Below, piece after piece: positions 17,096 through 25,747 of a stretch of DNA of 64,000 nucleotides. A model generated the notes under the pieces. It was not told the origin of the DNA. It worked only from the letters and a program-made list of their open reading frames with translations, and searched no databases. Each line of letters begins with the position of its first letter. Within the stretch, counting starts at the first letter, position 1. Source of the stretch: Proteobacteria bacterium SG_bin9 (lineage in GTDB: Bacteria; Pseudomonadota; Alphaproteobacteria; Rhizobiales; Xanthobacteraceae); contig LWDM01000026.1 in assembly GCA_002083525.1 (NCBI GenBank), positions 1,939 through 65,938 of the forward strand, written 5' to 3'. Made by a program: the position numbers and the translations under genes.

Positions 17096-18541
17096 ATGGG
17101 GACTGCAGAGGTTGCGGCAACGAGCATCTTCTGCGGCCCCGAGGCCGGGCTGATCGACAACGCCCGTCTCGTCCATCGGGACGGCATCATTACCGAGATT
17201 GCGGCCGGAGGTGCTTTGGCATCGTCCGGCCGTACTTTTATTATCCCGGCACTCGTCAACGCCCACGATCACGCGCGGCCGACAGCGTCATCGTTCGGTG
17301 CGGTGAACATGCCGCTCGAAAGCTGGATCATGCGTTCGGCGTTTGGCACACCGCCCGATCCTTACCTTGCAGCGGCCTCTGCGCTCGCCCGGGCTGCGCG
17401 CGCCGGATGTGGCGCGATGATGGTGCACTATACCCGCCCGAGCGGCACGATGCCGCTGGTTGATGAAGCCAAGGCCATCGGCAAGGCGGCGCACGACGTC
17501 GGCATCCGCATGGCCTTTGCACTCGCCGTGCGCGACCAGAATCCTATCGTCTATGGCGACGGTGAGCAGGTGCTGAGAAAACTTCCGCCGGCAACACGCA
17601 GCACCATTGAAGAGATGTTCGTGCGGCCAGCGATGTCGCAGAAGGACTACATCGCGCTGACCGACGTGATTGCCGAGGCCATCACCGGTCCGACCATCGA
17701 CGTTCAGTTCGGTCCTGCCGGCGTGCAGTGGTGTTCGCAGCCGCTGCTGGAAGCGATTGCCGAAAGCTCGGCGCGAACCGGCCGCCGCATCCACATGCAT
17801 CTCTTGGAGACGATCTATCAGCGCGCATGGGCCGATCAAGCGTATCCAAAAGGGATCGTACGTTATCTAAAGGACATCGGACTGTTATCCGAACGCCTGA
17901 CGCTTGCGCACTGCATCCATACGACGCCCGAAGAACGCGATCTGATCGCGGAATCCGGCGCGCGGATCGTCACCAACTTCAGCTCGAACATGCACATCCA
18001 TTCCGGCTTCGCGCCGATTGCGGATGCGCACAAGCGCGGCTGCCCAATTGCAGTCGGCGTCGACGGCCTTGCGCTCGACGAAGACGACGATGTGATCCGC
18101 GAGATGCGGCTGGTGCAGATGATGCACGGCGGCACGGGCTTCGAGCGGACGTGGAGCAGGGCGGAGTTCTTCGGCCTTGCGATTCGCAACGGACGCAATG
18201 CAACGGGCGCGCCCGGCACGGGTGCGCTTGCCGTCGGCGCACCTGCGGATTTCGTTGTGCTCGATCTGGATAAGCTCGATCGCGATGTGATCATGCCGGT
18301 TAGTTCGCTCGAACTGCTGTTCGCGCGCGGCAACGCCTCGCTGGTGCGCGACGTCGTCGTCAACGGAAGGACAGTCGTCACTAACGGTGCTGTTCTCGGC
18401 GTCGACCTGTCGGCGATCGATAGCGAGCTGCGTGAGCGTTATCGCGCCGGCGTCAAGAAGATGTCAGGTTTCCAGGCGGCGTGGGCGCCGCTCGAAACCG
18501 AACTCGCGACCTGGTATCGCACCCACTGCGGTTGCGGCTAG
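17096..18541 (+). CDS. Amidohydrolase, chlorohydrolase/deaminase-like (subtype III)
   Basis: Metal-dependent hydrolase of 481 aa. Visible elements are the N-terminal NAHDHARP metal pair (about 55-57), HMHLLET, LAHCIH and VGVDGLALDEDDD, corresponding to the HxH, His, His and Asp ligands of the AtzA/TrzN/SsnA/guanine-deaminase group. The C-terminal segment GALAVGAPADFVVLDLDKL is the usual amidohydrolase ending. It starts 15 bp after the binding-protein gene of the SsuABC-like importer and is probably co-transcribed. Substrate unknown, likely a deaminated or dechlorinated ring, or a cyclic ureide. Confidence 0.88.
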   Translation: MGTAEVAATSIFCGPEAGLIDNARLVHRDGIITEIAAGGALASSGRTFIIPALVNAHDHARPTASSFGAVNMPLESWIMRSAFGTPPDPYLAAASALARAARAGCGAMMVHYTRPSGTMPLVDEAKAIGKAAHDVGIRMAFALAVRDQNPIVYGDGEQVLRKLPPATRSTIEEMFVRPAMSQKDYIALTDVIAEAITGPTIDVQFGPAGVQWCSQPLLEAIAESSARTGRRIHMHLLETIYQRAWADQAYPKGIVRYLKDIGLLSERLTLAHCIHTTPEERDLIAESGARIVTNFSSNMHIHSGFAPIADAHKRGCPIAVGVDGLALDEDDDVIREMRLVQMMHGGTGFERTWSRAEFFGLAIRNGRNATGAPGTGALAVGAPADFVVLDLDKLDRDVIMPVSSLELLFARGNASLVRDVVVNGRTVVTNGAVLGVDLSAIDSELRERYRAGVKKMSGFQAAWAPLETELATWYRTHCGCG

Positions 18542-19825
18542 CTAAGCTGATTTGGCGCGAGCCCGCATTTCGTCGCTGGGTTTGACGTCTTGCGAGCGGC
18601 TGTAAATCGCAATCGCGGTCAGCAGTACGACCGTGAGCACGCAGAACAGGGCGCGGTAGGCGGTTTCGCTGCGCGCGCCGCTGGCGAGAGGCTCATAGGC
18701 ACCAAGGATGACGCCGGACAGCGTCTGCATGCAGGCGACGCCGAGCATCACGGCGGTGTTCATCGTCGACATGCCGCGCCCGATCAGCCGGTCCGGGAAA
18801 ATGCCGCGGCCATGCGTCAGGACCATCGTGCTGGCGGCGCTGAGAAAACCGATACCAAGAATAGCGCCGATCGGCACCCAGACGGGCGGCTGGGGTGCGA
18901 GGGCCATGACCGCCAGTAGCGAGACGACCGCAAGATTGCCGCCGACGGCGATCCATTTCCGCGTATCGAGAATTCGGTCCAGCGGTCCGAACGCGAGCAT
19001 TCCCATCTGATAGGCGATGACTGCCGCGAGCAGGACGTTGCCTGCCTGGATCGGACTGAGACCGTGCACCTCGCGCAGATAAGGTCCGCCCCACAGGCCC
19101 TGAACTGTGAACGTGCAGGCGTAGCTGCAGAAATTCAGCACCAGAATCGGCCAAAGGCGGCGATTGCGCAGCACCTCCAGCAGTCCTTGCAACATCTGGC
19201 GCGGCGGCTCCGGCGTGCGCTCCAGAAACGGATGGCCGGGCGGAGCGTCACGTACGATCATCCAGATGGCGATCGCCGCAAGCGCGATGAAGACGACCAG
19301 CGCGCCGAAAGCTGCGCGCCAGCCATAAGCCTGCGAGGCCCAGGCGAGCGGTGTCGTTGCGATCAGGTTGCCAAGCAAGCCGATCGACAGAACCATCCCG
19401 GAGAGAGTGGAGAAGCGATCCGGCGGAAACCAGCGCGTGATGACCAGCATGGTGCCGATCAGCATGGCACCGAAGCCAGCACCCATCAGTGCGCGGCCGC
19501 TGAGGAGAATAGGCCAGGTCGGCGCAAGCACGAAGATGATCCCGCCGATGGTGGCGAGGATCAGCATGCCCGTCACGGTGCGGCGCGGACCATAATGATC
19601 GAACAGGAAGCCGCAGGGGATTTGCATTGCGGCGAAGCCGAAGAAGAATGCGCCCGTCAGCGCACCCAGCGCTTCGGGTCCGATGTTGAGCTCGCGCATC
19701 AGGTCGAGCCCGATGGTGACATTGGATGCGCGCGCGAAATGGCTCGCGACATATGCCGTTGCCAAGGTGGCAACAATGATCAGTCCCCGGCGGTAGGGGG
19801 AAGGTTGCCGCTCGGTGGACTGCAT
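18542..19825 (-). CDS. MFS transporter
   Basis: Major facilitator permease of 427 aa with about 12 hydrophobic segments. The loop 2-3 signature is recognisable as GFLFDHYGPRRTVTGMLIL, and a GRALMGAGFGAMLIGTML segment follows in helix 4. The central cytoplasmic loop carries RDAPPGHPFLERTPEPP. It probably exchanges a small anion with protons. The stop TAG directly abuts the stop of the amidohydrolase at 18541, so the two genes converge with no terminator between them. Substrate not predictable. Confidence 0.92.
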   Translation of the reverse strand: MQSTERQPSPYRRGLIIVATLATAYVASHFARASNVTIGLDLMRELNIGPEALGALTGAFFFGFAAMQIPCGFLFDHYGPRRTVTGMLILATIGGIIFVLAPTWPILLSGRALMGAGFGAMLIGTMLVITRWFPPDRFSTLSGMVLSIGLLGNLIATTPLAWASQAYGWRAAFGALVVFIALAAIAIWMIVRDAPPGHPFLERTPEPPRQMLQGLLEVLRNRRLWPILVLNFCSYACTFTVQGLWGGPYLREVHGLSPIQAGNVLLAAVIAYQMGMLAFGPLDRILDTRKWIAVGGNLAVVSLLAVMALAPQPPVWVPIGAILGIGFLSAASTMVLTHGRGIFPDRLIGRGMSTMNTAVMLGVACMQTLSGVILGAYEPLASGARSETAYRALFCVLTVVLLTAIAIYSRSQDVKPSDEMRARAKSA

Positions 19826-19911
19826 CGCTCCCGCTGCTTTTTTGAGTTCTTGGGCAGGTGTTGCCGTTGGCGGAGACTATGCGGCGCTCGCGGCGGGTTC
19901 AAGCGGCGCGA

Positions 19912-20592
19912 TCAACGCTCGGACCGCTGAAGATTGACGAAGCGAATAAGCTCACTCTTTACGTGGGCAATGTGCCGCTTGAGCGCCGCTGCCGCGTGTG
20001 CGATGCGCCGCTTCTCGCAGTGCTCGACGATCTCGGCATGCTCGACCTCGGCACGCTTGAGGCCCTTCATCATCAGTAATTGCAGGCGGGTGTAACGGTC
20101 GGAAGCCGTGAGTAAGCGCGCGACGATCGCTTCCGTTTGCGGCCGCTCGGCGCGAGCATAGAGGGTTGCATGCAGGGCCGTGTTCAATTCACCCCAGCGC
20201 GCGACGTTGTGGGTGCGCAACTCGGCCGAATACTCCTTCAGAATAGCTTTGAGCCTTAGGAAATCCTCGTCGGTGAGGCGAGGGGCTGATGCTCTCAGCA
20301 GCGCCGGTTCCAGCAATTCGCGAAGTTCGAACGTCTCCCGGATATCGGCGAGCGACAGGCCGGCCACGACCGCACCCTTGTGCGGCTCGCTGCGGACGAG
20401 GCCTTCGGTCTCCAGCTGAACCAGAGCCTCCCGGATCGGCGTGCGGCTGATGCCGAGCCGTGCAGCGAGGACATCCTGACGGATCGGCTGGCCGTCTTTC
20501 AGCTCGCCGTCGAAGATCAACTTGCGGATCTCCTCGGCCGCGCTGGCGGCGATGGTGCGATGCAGGAGCGGTTTTGGCCGTGCGGTGATCAT
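19912..20592 (-). CDS. GntR-family transcriptional regulator, FCD subfamily
   Basis: Regulator of 226 aa. ATG 20592 begins MITARPKPLLHRTIA and directly precedes the winged helix, with SRTPIREALVQLETEGLVRSEPHKGAVV (two stretches). The frame is open to 20787, but that extension shows no family sequence and would run across the operator, so it was rejected. The FCD domain spans about 85-210. The gene is divergent from the DHDPS-family/LIV importer operon and has a perfect palindrome 29 bp upstream of its start. Confidence 0.92.
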   Translation of the reverse strand: MITARPKPLLHRTIAASAAEEIRKLIFDGELKDGQPIRQDVLAARLGISRTPIREALVQLETEGLVRSEPHKGAVVAGLSLADIRETFELRELLEPALLRASAPRLTDEDFLRLKAILKEYSAELRTHNVARWGELNTALHATLYARAERPQTEAIVARLLTASDRYTRLQLLMMKGLKRAEVEHAEIVEHCEKRRIAHAAAALKRHIAHVKSELIRFVNLQRSER

Positions 20593-20620
20593 TGGCTCTT
20601 GCAATGTCCGGATCGATAAG

Positions 20621-20639
20621 ATTGGATATTGTATCCAAT
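20621..20639. promoter_or_regulatory. Palindromic GntR operator
   Basis: ATTGGATA (20621-20628), 3-nt spacer TTG, TATCCAAT (20632-20639): a perfect 8-bp inverted repeat. The core TTGTATCCAA is of the FCD/FadR type. It lies between the divergent regulator (start 20592) and the lyase gene (start 20713), so one site could control both directions. Confidence 0.75.
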
Positions 20640-20712
20640 TTTGCCGAGCGTCCGTCAACGGGGCTTCCCGGCCGGACAACAAGAAGTAGAAGATAAAAGC
20701 GGAGAGCAGGCG

Positions 20713-21633
20713 ATGGCGCGGGTGATGTGGGAAGGGGTTTTCCCGGCGGTCACGACCAAATTCAAGGAAGATGGCAGTCTCGATCACGCCGAGATGGCGC
20801 GCTGCTACAGACTCAACGTCGATGCGGGCATCGACGGCATCATCGTCTGCGGTTCGCTCGGCGAAGCATCGACGTTATCGCAGGACGAAAAGCTTGAGGT
20901 GCTGAAGGTCGCGTGCTCCGTCGCCGAGGGGCGGCCGGTGCTGCTGACGATTTCGGACGGCGCGACGCGCGATGCGCAGCGTCTTGCCGAGCGTGGGGCT
21001 GCGGCAGGTGCGGCAGGGTTCATGGTGCTGCCGGGATTGCCCTACAAGTCCGATCCGCGCGAAACGATGGCGCATTACACGGCCGTGGCGCGCGCCGGCG
21101 GCAAGCCGGTCATGATCTACAACAACCCGGTGGCTTACGGCGTCGATATCACGCCGGCGATGCTGGCCGAGATGGCGTCGGAGCCGTTGTTCGCAGCGGT
21201 GAAGGAATCGTCCGACGACATCCGCCGTGTCACCGAGATCGTCAATCTGCTCGGCGATCGCTATCGCATCTTTGCCGGCGTCGACAATCTCGCGCTCGAA
21301 AGCTTTGCAATGGGCGCGGTCGGCTGGGTCGCCGGCGTTGGTCTCGCGTTCCCGCAAGAGAATGCGGCCATCTGGCGGCTTTACAAGGCTGGGCGCTTCG
21401 ATGAAGCTCGGGCGATCTACCGTTGGATGCGGCCGATGCTCGACATCGACGTCTCGACCAAGCTGGTTCAGAACATCAAGCTGGCCGAGGCCATCGCCAT
21501 CGGTTCGAACGACCGCTGCCGTGCGCCGCGTCTGCCGCTCGCCGGCGCCGAGCGCGAACGCATCACCCGTATTGTCGAAGAAGGAATTCGCCGTCGCCCG
21601 CAATTGCCGGCGCTGCCGAGCAAGGCTGCGTGA
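20713..21633 (+). CDS. Dihydrodipicolinate synthase (DapA) family aldolase/lyase
   Basis: Class I Schiff-base TIM-barrel enzyme of 306 aa. Catalytic Lys164 (AAVKESS) and Tyr136 (MIYNNP) are present; the usual GTTGE loop reads CGSLGEAS (47-53). Genomic setting argues against lysine biosynthesis: it sits between a GntR regulator and a LIV-type importer with a flavoprotein. A catabolic aldolase, dehydratase or hydratase is more likely, such as a keto-deoxy sugar acid or 2-oxo acid lyase. The start was taken as ATG 20713, with GGAGAG at 20701-20706; the in-frame upstream stretch from 20629 is not family sequence. Confidence 0.9.
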   Translation: MARVMWEGVFPAVTTKFKEDGSLDHAEMARCYRLNVDAGIDGIIVCGSLGEASTLSQDEKLEVLKVACSVAEGRPVLLTISDGATRDAQRLAERGAAAGAAGFMVLPGLPYKSDPRETMAHYTAVARAGGKPVMIYNNPVAYGVDITPAMLAEMASEPLFAAVKESSDDIRRVTEIVNLLGDRYRIFAGVDNLALESFAMGAVGWVAGVGLAFPQENAAIWRLYKAGRFDEARAIYRWMRPMLDIDVSTKLVQNIKLAEAIAIGSNDRCRAPRLPLAGAERERITRIVEEGIRRRPQLPALPSKAA

Positions 21634-21684
21634 TGCGGCTTTGCCTGCAATGAGATTTGCGATGAGGTCTAAAGAAGAAGCACG

Positions 21685-21713
21685 TTGACATTTCGGAACC
21701 GCGGTTCGGTCAT
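21685..21713 (+). promoter_or_regulatory. Candidate promoter with operator-like palindrome upstream of the LIV importer
   Basis: A consensus -35 hexamer TTGACA (21685-21690) is followed by the perfect 12-bp palindrome GAACCGCGGTTC (21696-21707). This lies within the 17-nt spacer ahead of a weak -10-like GGTCAT (21708-21713). It is 75 bp before the binding-protein start. The layout suggests a separate, repressible promoter for the transporter genes. Confidence 0.4.
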
Positions 21714-21781
21714 GGGAACAGCGGATCGTGTGAAACAAACAAGCGTCAGCAAAGACGCCATTTCGCTGGGAGAGCGCCAAG

Positions 21782-23089
21782 ATGAAAAAGACGTCTGTGT
21801 TTCTTGCCGCCGTGTCGTTGCTGGCGGCGACTGTGGCCGGTACGGCCTTCGCGCAGGACAAGCCGAAGGAGATCAAGGTCGGCATCACCACCTTCCTGTC
21901 GGGGCCTGCTGCCGTGTTCGGCGAGCCCGGCAAGGCCGCCGCGGAAATGATCGCCGAGAACATCAACAAGAAGGGCGGCATCGGCGGCGTGCCGCTGACG
22001 CTCTCCTTCATTGACGAAGGGGCCGGCGGCGAAGCGCTCGTCTCCAATTATCGGCGTCTCGTGCAGGACGAGAAGGTGGACGCGACGTTCGCGTCGATCT
22101 CGTCGGGCTCTTGCAACCAGCTTGTGCCGCTCGCCGAAGACCTCAAGGTCATGAACTTCATGTGGGACTGTGGCGCGGCCTCGATCCTCGAGGCGAAGAA
22201 GTATCGCTACAGCTTCCGCACCCAGGCCAACGCCACGCCCGAAATGCTGGCGGTGCTGGTCTATCTCCTGAAGACCAAACCGAACTTCAAGACCATCGCC
22301 GTGGTCAACCAGGATTACGCCTGGGGCCGCGAGAGCTGGGAAATCTTCTCGACCGCACTGAAGCAGATGAAGCCGGACGTGCAGGTCGTTGCCGAACTGT
22401 TCCCGAAGTTCGGTGCGCCGGACTATTCGACCGAAGTCTCGCGCCTGATGGCGCTGCGTCCTGACGTCGTGTTCACGACCTCTTGGGGTGGCGATCTCGA
22501 TACGCTGGTGCGTCAAGCCGGCCAGCGCGGCCTGCTGCAGCAGTCGACGTTCGTTCTCGCCATCGGTGAATCGTCGATCCAGCGCCTCGGCAAGGATCTG
22601 CCGGAAGGCCTGATCATCGGCGCACGCGGCGACCACTGGTTCCTGCATCCGGAGATGAAGGGCAACGCCGACTTCAAGGCCTTCAACGAGGCGTTCAAGG
22701 CCAAGACCGGCCGCTGGCCAATCTATCCGGTCTACCACATGATGCAGGCCTTCTCGGCGCTGCAGGGCGCTTACGACAAGGCAATCAAGGCGAATGGCGG
22801 CAAGTGGCCGACGCGCGAGCAGGTGATCGACGCGGCCGGTAACCTGGAGTTCGTCGGCTACGGCCGGCCGGTGCGGCTGCGTCCGGAAGACAACCAGGGT
22901 CTCGAGGCGCAACTCGTCGGCGTCAGCAAGAAGGCCGACGGCTTCGATCACATGGTGCTCGACAACATGATGATCTTCGATCCGGTCAAGATCACGACAC
23001 CGGCCGGCCAGAAGTCGGTCGAGTGGCTGAAGACGCTCAACCCGGATTTCGTCAAGATGGACGTGCCGGTCTTCCAGCACGGCAAGTAA
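21782..23089 (+). CDS. ABC transporter substrate-binding protein, branched-chain amino acid (LivK) type
   Basis: Periplasmic receptor of 435 aa with a Sec signal peptide (residues 1-23, cleavage after AFA before QDKP). The N-terminus IKVGITTFLSGPAAVFG and the paired periplasmic-binding lobes (peripla_BP_6 fold) are typical. The ligand group is broad: amino acids, aromatic acids, urea, short amides. ATG 21782 follows a GGGAGAG box. A long hairpin (23096-23125) separates it from the permease genes, as expected for a subunit made in excess. Confidence 0.93.
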   Translation: MKKTSVFLAAVSLLAATVAGTAFAQDKPKEIKVGITTFLSGPAAVFGEPGKAAAEMIAENINKKGGIGGVPLTLSFIDEGAGGEALVSNYRRLVQDEKVDATFASISSGSCNQLVPLAEDLKVMNFMWDCGAASILEAKKYRYSFRTQANATPEMLAVLVYLLKTKPNFKTIAVVNQDYAWGRESWEIFSTALKQMKPDVQVVAELFPKFGAPDYSTEVSRLMALRPDVVFTTSWGGDLDTLVRQAGQRGLLQQSTFVLAIGESSIQRLGKDLPEGLIIGARGDHWFLHPEMKGNADFKAFNEAFKAKTGRWPIYPVYHMMQAFSALQGAYDKAIKANGGKWPTREQVIDAAGNLEFVGYGRPVRLRPEDNQGLEAQLVGVSKKADGFDHMVLDNMMIFDPVKITTPAGQKSVEWLKTLNPDFVKMDVPVFQHGK

Positions 23090-23095
23090 CCAGCG

Positions 23096-23125
23096 TGAGG
23101 GCAGGCTGCTTGCAGTCTGCCCTCA
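23096..23125 (+). promoter_or_regulatory. Intercistronic hairpin between LivK-type and LivH-type genes
   Basis: Arms TGAGGGCAG (23096-23104) and CTGCCCTCA (23117-23125) pair perfectly. Inside, CTGC/GCAG (23106-23109, 23112-23115) extends the stem through a possible G-U pair. No T run follows, so it is more likely an mRNA-stability or partial-attenuation element than a full terminator. Confidence 0.6.
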
Positions 23126-23149
23126 TCGTGCCCCACCGCCGAGTCCCGC

Positions 23150-24049
23150 ATGAACTCAACCCTCGTCGTCCTCGCCAGTCTTGACGGACTTGCCTACGCC
23201 GCGCTTGTCTTCCTGGTCTCGGTGGGTCTCAGTCTGATCTTCGGCGTGCTGCGTGTCGTCAACGTCGCCCATGGCAGCCTCTACGCCTTCGGCGCCTATC
23301 TGGCCGCGACGCTCGGTCTTCTGATTGCTCCCGTGTCACCGTGGCTGACTTATCCGGCGCTGATCGTCGCATCCGTGATCATCGGTGTCGTCGCGGGCGG
23401 GGCGATCGAGCGCGTTCTGCTCAGCCGCGTATATGGACGCGAGGAAGTACTGCAGCTCCTGATCACGTTCGCGGTGTTCATGGTGATGGACAACCTGCAG
23501 CGGCTGATCTGGGGCGTGCAGCCGATCTATGCTGCCGAGCCGTTGAAGCTCTTGCCGAACGTGTCCGTGTTCGGCGTCAGTTACACCGCCTATCAGGTGA
23601 TTGTTCTGCCTGTAACGGCGGTCGTGGCGCTGATCGGTTTGCGCTACTTTCTGAGAAAAACGCTCTCGGGTGCGGTCATTCTTGCGGTGACCGAAGATCG
23701 CGAAGCGGCGACCGCTATCGGCATCAACGCGCAGCGCGTTTACTTCATGACCTTCGTGATCGGCGCGACGCTGGCCGCACTCGGCGGCGCGCTGGCGTCG
23801 CCGACCACATCGCTCGTGCCGGGCATGGGCACCGAGATGATCGTGCTGTCGTTCGCGGTCGCTGCAACAGCCGGTCTTGGCCAGATCGAGGGAACGGCGA
23901 TCACGGCGCTGGCTATCGGCTTGGCACGCGCGTTCGTCATCTATCTGCAGCCTGAGTTCGAGGTGCTGGTGCCGTATCTCATCATGGTCGCAGTGCTTCT
24001 CATCCGCCCGGAAGGGCTGTTCGGCACGACGCGGGTGAGGAAGATCTAG
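23150..24049 (+). CDS. ABC transporter permease, LivH type
   Basis: Inner-membrane permease of 299 aa with about eight hydrophobic helices. The N-terminal VGLSLIFGVLRVVNVAHGSLYAFGAY (two stretches) is the LivH signature, and EDREAATAIGINAQRVYFMTF is the conserved cytoplasmic coupling segment. The stop TAG at 24047-24049 directly abuts the ATG of the LivM-type gene, so the pair is tightly co-translated. Confidence 0.95.
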   Translation: MNSTLVVLASLDGLAYAALVFLVSVGLSLIFGVLRVVNVAHGSLYAFGAYLAATLGLLIAPVSPWLTYPALIVASVIIGVVAGGAIERVLLSRVYGREEVLQLLITFAVFMVMDNLQRLIWGVQPIYAAEPLKLLPNVSVFGVSYTAYQVIVLPVTAVVALIGLRYFLRKTLSGAVILAVTEDREAATAIGINAQRVYFMTFVIGATLAALGGALASPTTSLVPGMGTEMIVLSFAVAATAGLGQIEGTAITALAIGLARAFVIYLQPEFEVLVPYLIMVAVLLIRPEGLFGTTRVRKI

Positions 24050-24997
24050 ATGACACGCTCCGGCTATTTATACTGGGCCTTGGCCGCGATCGTCGTGCTC
24101 GCGGGCGGCGTGCCGCTGCTGATTCCGAGCCTTGCGACGCTGACCGTGCTGATCCTTGCGAAAGGCATCGTAGTGCTCGGCATCATCGTTCTGCTGCAGG
24201 CCGGGCAGGTGTCGTTCGGCCACGCGATGTTCTTTGCGGTCGGCGCCTACACGGCAGGCTTCTGGGGCCGCTACTATGGCGGCGGCGATCTGCTCGCCTA
24301 TCTCGTCGCCGGTACGATGCTGGCGACGCTGGCGGGACTGCTGGTCGGCCTGTTCGTCGTGCGTTATCGGGAAATCTTCTTCGGCATGCTCAACCTCGCA
24401 TTCTCGATGGTGCTGTGGTCGTTGCTGGAGAAAATGTTTCATCTCACCAACGGTGCAGATGGCATTCGCGTGCCGCGGCCGCCGATCGCGGGCATGACGT
24501 TCTCGCCCGAAGGGTTTCAGTTCGCGCTGTTGTATCTGACGCTGGCGCTTGCCGTCATAACGACCATTGTCGTGCAACGCTTCCTCGACAGTCCGACCGG
24601 CAACATGCTGCGGGCGATCAAATCCAACGAGACGCGGCTCGAGTATCTCGGCGTGTCGGCACGCCGCGTGCTGCTGATCGGCTACGTCATTTCGGCGGGG
24701 CTCGGCGGCATCGGCGGCGTGCTGGTTGCGGTTGCGCAGCAAATCGCGACGCCGGAATTCGCTTACTGGACCAAGTCTGGCGAGTTCGTGTTCATCGCCA
24801 TTCTCGGCGGCGTCGGCAACGCGCTCGGCGCGTTTGCAGGCTCTGCCGTGTTCGAGTTCGTCCGCTTCTACGCGTCCGCCAAGCTCGCCAATTCGTGGCA
24901 GCTCATCCTTGGCCTTGTGCTGATTGCCATCATTCTGTTCGCGCCGAACGGATTGATCGGCATGTGGCGCCGCCGCCGCCTCGCAAAGGAGGCGTGA
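24050..24997 (+). CDS. ABC transporter permease, LivM type
   Basis: Inner-membrane permease of 315 aa. LivM signatures are LLQAGQVSFGHAMFFAVGAY near residue 45 and the segment NMLRAIKSNETRLEYLGVSARR that contacts the ATPase. It has several membrane helices and a short basic C-terminus (MWRRRRLAKEA). The stop overlaps the next start as TGATG (24995-24999). Confidence 0.95.
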   Translation: MTRSGYLYWALAAIVVLAGGVPLLIPSLATLTVLILAKGIVVLGIIVLLQAGQVSFGHAMFFAVGAYTAGFWGRYYGGGDLLAYLVAGTMLATLAGLLVGLFVVRYREIFFGMLNLAFSMVLWSLLEKMFHLTNGADGIRVPRPPIAGMTFSPEGFQFALLYLTLALAVITTIVVQRFLDSPTGNMLRAIKSNETRLEYLGVSARRVLLIGYVISAGLGGIGGVLVAVAQQIATPEFAYWTKSGEFVFIAILGGVGNALGAFAGSAVFEFVRFYASAKLANSWQLILGLVLIAIILFAPNGLIGMWRRRRLAKEA

Positions 24998-25743
24998 TGG
25001 TTGGCTCGACACTTCTTGAGGCACGCGGACTGGCGATCCGCTTCGGCGGCGTGGTCGCGGCCGACGGCATCGATCTCGACGTCTTCGAGGGAGAGAAGCT
25101 CGCGATCATCGGCCCGAACGGCGCCGGCAAGACGACGTTCCTCAATATCGCGACTGGGTATCTGCGGCCGCAGGCTGGCACTGTGAAGTTCCTCGGCAAG
25201 GAGATCACGGCGCGGCCGCCGCGTGAGATCACCCGCATGGGTATCGCGCGCGCGTTCCAGATTCCGCAGCTCTTTCTCGATCACACCGTGATCGAGAATC
25301 TGCTGATCGCCGCCGCTGCGCAGAGCGGACATCCGGGGCTGCTCAATCCGCTGCACGATCTGCCGCAACGTGGCGAAATGGAAGCGCTGCTTGATCTCGT
25401 CAGCATCCGCGATGTCGCCGACCGCAAGGCCAGCGAATTGCCGGAAGGTAAGCGCAAGCTGGTCGACATCGCGGTCGCGCTCGCGCTGAAGCCGCGGCTG
25501 CTCTTGATGGACGAGCCGACATCGGGCGTCGCGTCGTCCGAGAAACTTGCAATCATGGATATTCTGGTTGCGGCACTCGCGACCCAGGGCGTCACGTCGG
25601 TCTTCGTCGAGCACGACATGGATATGGTCACGCGTTATGCGGACCGCGTGGCGGTCTGGAGTTCGGGCAAGATTCAGCTCGCCGGTCCGCCGGCCGTCGT
25701 GCTCGCCGACCAAACCGTCCGCGAACAGGTGATCGGGATCTAG
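24997..25743 (+). CDS. ABC transporter ATP-binding protein, LivG type
   Basis: ATPase subunit of 248 aa, taken from ATG 24997. AAGGAGG lies a few bases upstream. Walker A GPNGAGKT (about 36-43), then RMGIARAFQIPQLFLDHTVIENL, which is the LivG-type Q-loop region. The signature region reads LPEGKRKLVDIAVALA instead of a canonical LSGG, and Walker B is LLLMDEPTSGV. The C-loop therefore starts PEGKRK; variation at this point is seen in some LIV-like ATPases. It pairs with the following LivF-type subunit. Confidence 0.92.
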   Translation: MVGSTLLEARGLAIRFGGVVAADGIDLDVFEGEKLAIIGPNGAGKTTFLNIATGYLRPQAGTVKFLGKEITARPPREITRMGIARAFQIPQLFLDHTVIENLLIAAAAQSGHPGLLNPLHDLPQRGEMEALLDLVSIRDVADRKASELPEGKRKLVDIAVALALKPRLLLMDEPTSGVASSEKLAIMDILVAALATQGVTSVFVEHDMDMVTRYADRVAVWSSGKIQLAGPPAVVLADQTVREQVIGI

Positions 25744-25747
25744 CGCC

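Noticed and set aside
21746..23080. A 444-codon minus-strand frame opposite the LivK-type gene.
   Set aside because: The plus strand encodes a clear signal peptide and binding-protein fold; the antisense product has none.
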